Origin: Ruminococcus sp.
GTDB lineage: Bacteria > Bacillota > Clostridia > Oscillospirales > Acutalibacteraceae
Direction of reading: 5' to 3'
DNA length: 8,067 nt
Assembly (NCBI GenBank): GCA_017502425.1
Contig: JAFVVB010000092.1
Span: 1 to 8,067 of the forward strand
The position numbers were made by a program, and so were the translations under genes. The notes under the pieces are model-generated. The model saw only the letters and a program-made list of their open reading frames with translations. It did not search any database and was not told the origin of the DNA. Positions 5,605 through 8,067 of the stretch are shown in pieces. How positions within the stretch are numbered: the first letter of the stretch is position 1; each line of letters begins with the position of its first letter.

Positions 5605-6690
5605 TTAGTCAATATAACCTTCAGCACAAAGAAGCTCAGCCATTAATACAGCGCCACCAGCTGCACCTCTTAATGTGTTATGTGACATACATACAAATTT
5701 CATATCATAGTGTGTATCTTCTCTGAGTCTACCAATAGAAACAGCCATACCGTTTTCAAGATTACGCTCAGACTTAATCTGTGGTCTGTCAGGCTCAGTG
5801 AAATAGTGTAAAAACTGCTTTGGAGCACTAGGAAGTTCTAACTCCTGAGCACGACCAACGTAGTTGTTCCACTCAGCGATAACTTCGTCAACAGTAGGTT
5901 TATTCTCGCAATCAAAAGACATAAACACAGCTGCAGAGTGACCATCAGAAACAGGAACACGGATACACTGTGAAGTGATCGAAATATCCTTAGTAGGTAC
6001 AATCTTTGAACCTTCGATAGCACCCCAGATTTTCAGTGGCTCCTGCTCAGATTTTTCCTCTTCACCACCAATATAAGGAATTACGTTATCTACCATCTCA
6101 GGCCAACGCTCGAAAGTTTTACCAGCACCTGAAATAGCCTGATAAGTACAAGCAAGAACTTTAGTAACATTATACTTTTCTTTCAGTGGGTGAATAGCAG
6201 GAACATAGCTCTGAAGTGAACAGTTTGATTTAACTGAAATAAAGCCGCGTTTAGTACCAAGACGTTTACGCTGAGCTTCAATAATCTTAGCGTGTTCTGA
6301 GTTAATCTCAGGAATAATCATAGGAACATCTTCAGTCATACGATGAGCAGAGTTGTTAGACATTACAGGGCACTCAGCTTTAGCGTATGCTTCTTCGAGT
6401 GCTTTGATTTCATCTTTTTTCATATCAACAGCACAGAATACAAAATCAACGCATGAAGCAACCTTTTCAACGTCGCTAGCATCCATTACAACCATATCTT
6501 TCATAGACTCTGGAATAGGTGAAGTCATAGCCCATCTGTCTTTTACGCATTCGTAATAAGTTTTACCAGCACTTCTAGGACTGGCAGCTAATACCTCAAC
6601 ATTGAACCATGGGTGATTCTCAAGTAACAGAGCAAATCTCTGACCTACCATACCGGTAGCACCGATAATACCAACTTTATACTGTTTCAT
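5605..6690 (-). CDS. asd: Aspartate-semialdehyde dehydrogenase (archaeal-type)
   Basis: Asd reduces aspartyl-4-phosphate with NADPH to aspartate-4-semialdehyde, the branch point for diaminopimelate/lysine and for threonine/methionine. The 361-residue product belongs to the longer form seen in archaea and many Clostridia rather than the E. coli form. It shows the dinucleotide-binding GATGMVG (10-16), the nucleophile Cys157 in VKSNCSLQ, SGAGK (187-191), Arg244 in IRVPVSDG, the active-site His251 in DGHSAA, and a C-terminal GAAGGAV (342-348). The start at 6690 is set by GGAGG 7 bases upstream; a TTG seven codons farther out (6711) has no ribosome binding site. This is the first gene after the 6796-6824 promoter, with a leader of about 100 bases. 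No lysine riboswitch is visible in that leader. Confidence 0.95.
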   Translation of the reverse strand: MKQYKVGIIGATGMVGQRFALLLENHPWFNVEVLAASPRSAGKTYYECVKDRWAMTSPIPESMKDMVVMDASDVEKVASCVDFVFCAVDMKKDEIKALEEAYAKAECPVMSNNSAHRMTEDVPMIIPEINSEHAKIIEAQRKRLGTKRGFISVKSNCSLQSYVPAIHPLKEKYNVTKVLACTYQAISGAGKTFERWPEMVDNVIPYIGGEEEKSEQEPLKIWGAIEGSKIVPTKDISITSQCIRVPVSDGHSAAVFMSFDCENKPTVDEVIAEWNNYVGRAQELELPSAPKQFLHYFTEPDRPQIKSERNLENGMAVSIGRLREDTHYDMKFVCMSHNTLRGAAGGAVLMAELLCAEGYID

Positions 6691-6795
6691 AATAATTCCT
6701 CCGATTTTCAAAAAACGGTTGTGTTTTTCTTAATAATAATATATTATATAATCTATATGCAGATACATATAATTTTGCATTTTTTCTTATCTTAT

Positions 6796-6824
6796 ACTAT
6801 ATCACTAGGATATATCTTTGTCAA
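6796..6824 (-). promoter_or_regulatory. Promoter of the asd-dapA operon
   Basis: On the minus strand a perfect -35 TTGACA (6824-6819) is separated by exactly 17 bases from a -10 TATAGT (6801-6796). A TG one base before the -10 adds an extended -10 motif. This matches the housekeeping sigma-A consensus very well. Transcription should start near 6788-6790, giving an AT-rich leader of about 100 bases. A palindrome TATATC/GATATA (798-803 and 809-814 of the 6700-6800s) sits across the -10 and spacer and could be an operator; no binding protein can be named. Confidence 0.85.
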
Positions 6825-6852
6825 TTTGATTTATTAATAATTCTCATATTAT
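6825..6852 (+). promoter_or_regulatory. Weak candidate promoter of queA-tgt
   Basis: TTTGAT (6825-6830) and TATTAT (6847-6852), spaced by 16 bases, are the best plus-strand pair upstream of queA. An alternative -10, TATAAT at 6852-6857, would start transcription inside the ribosome binding site. The region is so AT-rich that such matches arise easily. If right, the two divergent promoters abut, with -35 boxes back to back at 6819-6830. Confidence 0.3.
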
Positions 6853-6874
6853 ATAATTTTGAAAGGTAAACAAA

Positions 6875-7900
6875 ATGAAAACTGTTGATTTTTATTATGA
6901 CCTACCAAAAGAATTGATTGCTCAGACACCACTCGAGCCACGAGACAGCTCAAAAATGATGGTTCTTAGTAAAAAAGACGGTAGCATAAACCATAAGCAT
7001 TTTTATAATATCATTGATGAATTAAACGAAGGTGACTGTCTGATTCTCAACGACTCAAGAGTATTGCCTGCTCGTATTTTCGGTGTAAAAGAAGAAACGG
7101 GTGCAAGTGTTGAATTCCTTATGTTAAGACAAATAAAAAACAATACATGGGAAACTCTTGCTAAACCAGGTAAAAAAGCTAAAATCGGTACTAAGTTTAT
7201 TTTCGGTGATAGTATTATGGTTGGCACTGTTACCGATATCACAGAAGAAGGCAACAGAATCGTTGATTTTGAGAGTGAAGAAAATATCTATTCAGCTCTT
7301 GATAAAATCGGTCAAATGCCTCTTCCCCCTTATATTACTGAAAAGCTCACTGACAAAGAAAGATATCAAACTGTTTATTCTAATGAACTAGGTTCTGCTG
7401 CTGCTCCTACCGCGGGTTTACATTTCACTAAGGAACTTTTGCAAAAAATAAAAGAAAAAGGCGTTAACATAGGTTATGTTACACTTCACGTTGGTTTAGG
7501 CACTTTCAGACCAGTTAAAGTTGATGAAATCACTGAGCACAAGATGCATTCGGAACACTATGAAATTCCTGAAAACACCGCAAAGCTAATTAATGATACT
7601 AAGAAACAAGGCGGACGTGTTATCGCAGTAGGTACAACTTCATGTAGAACTTTAGAGAGTGTTGCTGAAAAATACGGTGAGATAAAACCATGTCACGGAT
7701 TTACCGACATATTCATATATCCTGGATTTAAGTTCAAAGTACTTGATGGTTTAGTAACAAACTTCCACCTTCCTGAAAGTACACTCATTATGCTTGTATC
7801 AGCTTTTACAGGTTACGAAAACACAATGAATGCATACAAAGTTGCCGTAAACGAGAAGTACAGATTTTTCTCTTTTGGTGACAGTATGATGATAATATAA
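6875..7900 (+). CDS. queA: tRNA preQ1 S-adenosylmethionine ribosyltransferase-isomerase
   Basis: QueA transfers and rearranges the ribosyl group of S-adenosylmethionine onto preQ1 at the wobble base of tRNA (GUN anticodons), giving epoxyqueuosine. The 341-residue product is of normal family length. Conserved blocks run in order: FYYDLPKELIAQTPLEPRD (6-24), LNDSRVLPARIFG (58-70), QMPLPPYI (147-154), YQTVY (164-168), SAAAPTAGLHFT (174-185), VTLHVGLGTFRPV (202-214), HSEHYEIPE (225-233), GTTSCRTLES (253-262) and TNFHLPEST (295-303). AAAGG precedes the ATG by 8 bases. It diverges from asd and is followed after 13 bases by tgt, the enzyme that inserts preQ1 into the same tRNAs, so the two form the standard queA-tgt operon. 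Confidence 0.96.
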   Translation: MKTVDFYYDLPKELIAQTPLEPRDSSKMMVLSKKDGSINHKHFYNIIDELNEGDCLILNDSRVLPARIFGVKEETGASVEFLMLRQIKNNTWETLAKPGKKAKIGTKFIFGDSIMVGTVTDITEEGNRIVDFESEENIYSALDKIGQMPLPPYITEKLTDKERYQTVYSNELGSAAAPTAGLHFTKELLQKIKEKGVNIGYVTLHVGLGTFRPVKVDEITEHKMHSEHYEIPENTAKLINDTKKQGGRVIAVGTTSCRTLESVAEKYGEIKPCHGFTDIFIYPGFKFKVLDGLVTNFHLPESTLIMLVSAFTGYENTMNAYKVAVNEKYRFFSFGDSMMII

Positions 7901-7913
7901 AGGATAAGATTTT

Positions 7914-8067
7914 ATGTTCAAATTACTAAAGCAAGAAGGAAATGCCAGAAGATCAGAATTCAAAACACCTCACGGCACTGTGCAATTACCAGCTTTTATG
8001 AATGTTGCTACATGCGGTGCTATAAAGGGCGGTTTATCATCAATTGATTTAAAATCCATTGACACAC
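7914..8067 (+). CDS. tgt: tRNA-guanine transglycosylase (partial, 5' end)
   Basis: Tgt exchanges guanine at position 34 of GUN-anticodon tRNAs for preQ1, the step just before QueA. Only the first 51 codons lie in the window; the reading frame runs off the right edge. The visible N-terminus MFKLLKQEGNARRSEFKTPH and the following GTVQLPAFMNVATCGAIKG are characteristic of bacterial Tgt, with no frame break. The catalytic aspartates and the zinc-binding cysteines lie beyond the edge and cannot be judged. AAAGGA stands 9 bases before the ATG, and the queA stop is 13 bases upstream. Confidence 0.93.
   Translation, partial: MFKLLKQEGNARRSEFKTPHGTVQLPAFMNVATCGAIKGGLSSIDLKSIDT

Noticed and set aside
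6701..6718. A small inverted repeat CCG...CGG next to the asd ribosome binding site that might mask it.
   Set aside because: It has only three GC pairs, then a mismatch and four A-T pairs around a two-base loop, too weak to claim as a regulatory hairpin.
6730..6780. A 16-residue tyrosine-rich leader-peptide-like ORF in the asd leader on the minus strand.
   Set aside because: The tyrosine and isoleucine codons are simply what AT repeats encode. There is no clear ribosome binding site and no terminator/antiterminator pair after it, and tyrosine control of a lysine pathway gene would be odd.
6691..6790. Lysine riboswitch or T-box in the asd leader.
   Set aside because: The leader is only about 100 very AT-rich bases, with none of the conserved blocks of a lysine riboswitch and no T-box AGGGTGG-type motif or terminator.

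Overview
The window reads as chromosomal DNA from a low-GC Gram-positive anaerobe of the class Clostridia (Bacillota), most likely a Ruminococcaceae/Oscillospiraceae-type gut bacterium. The grounds are AT-rich genes preceded by strong GGAGG-type ribosome binding sites, an archaeal-type aspartate-semialdehyde dehydrogenase, a clostridial DUF3343 protein beside a cysteine desulfurase-family enzyme, and a cdaA-cdaR pair. The family placement is inference; no rRNA or other taxonomic marker is present.

Layout. Seven genes lie head to tail on the minus strand from about 6690 down to 136: asd, dapA, dapB, a DUF3343 gene, a class-V aminotransferase/cysteine desulfurase gene, cdaA and cdaR (ybbR). A near-consensus promoter at 6796-6824 (TTGACA, 17-base spacer, extended TATAGT) drives them, and a hairpin at 110-128 ends the series. 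Two internal hairpins divide the string. One is a textbook intrinsic terminator between dapA and dapB (4658-4683). The other is a long inverted repeat between dapB and the DUF3343 gene (3820-3868) that also contains the DUF3343 ribosome binding site. Diverging on the plus strand are queA and the first 51 codons of tgt. Positions 1-135 hold no convincing gene, but they contain a GC-richer, hairpin-rich segment bounded by a 9-bp inverted repeat (7-107).

How the genes fit together. Asd, DapA and DapB carry out consecutive steps from aspartyl phosphate to tetrahydrodipicolinate, the route to meso-diaminopimelate and lysine, and so to peptidoglycan. CdaA makes cyclic di-AMP and CdaR is its membrane-anchored regulator; this signal is tied to cell-wall and osmotic homeostasis. 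The gene pair between them probably mobilises sulfur or selenium from cysteine or selenocysteine, with DUF3343 as a candidate carrier. QueA and Tgt belong to queuosine modification of tRNA.

Most of the window is ordinary housekeeping DNA. The parts that merit a second look are the 101-bp hairpin-rich element at the left edge, the hairpin masking the DUF3343 ribosome binding site, the sulfur/selenium gene pair itself, the terminator that splits dapA from dapB, and the absence of glmM from its usual place after cdaR.
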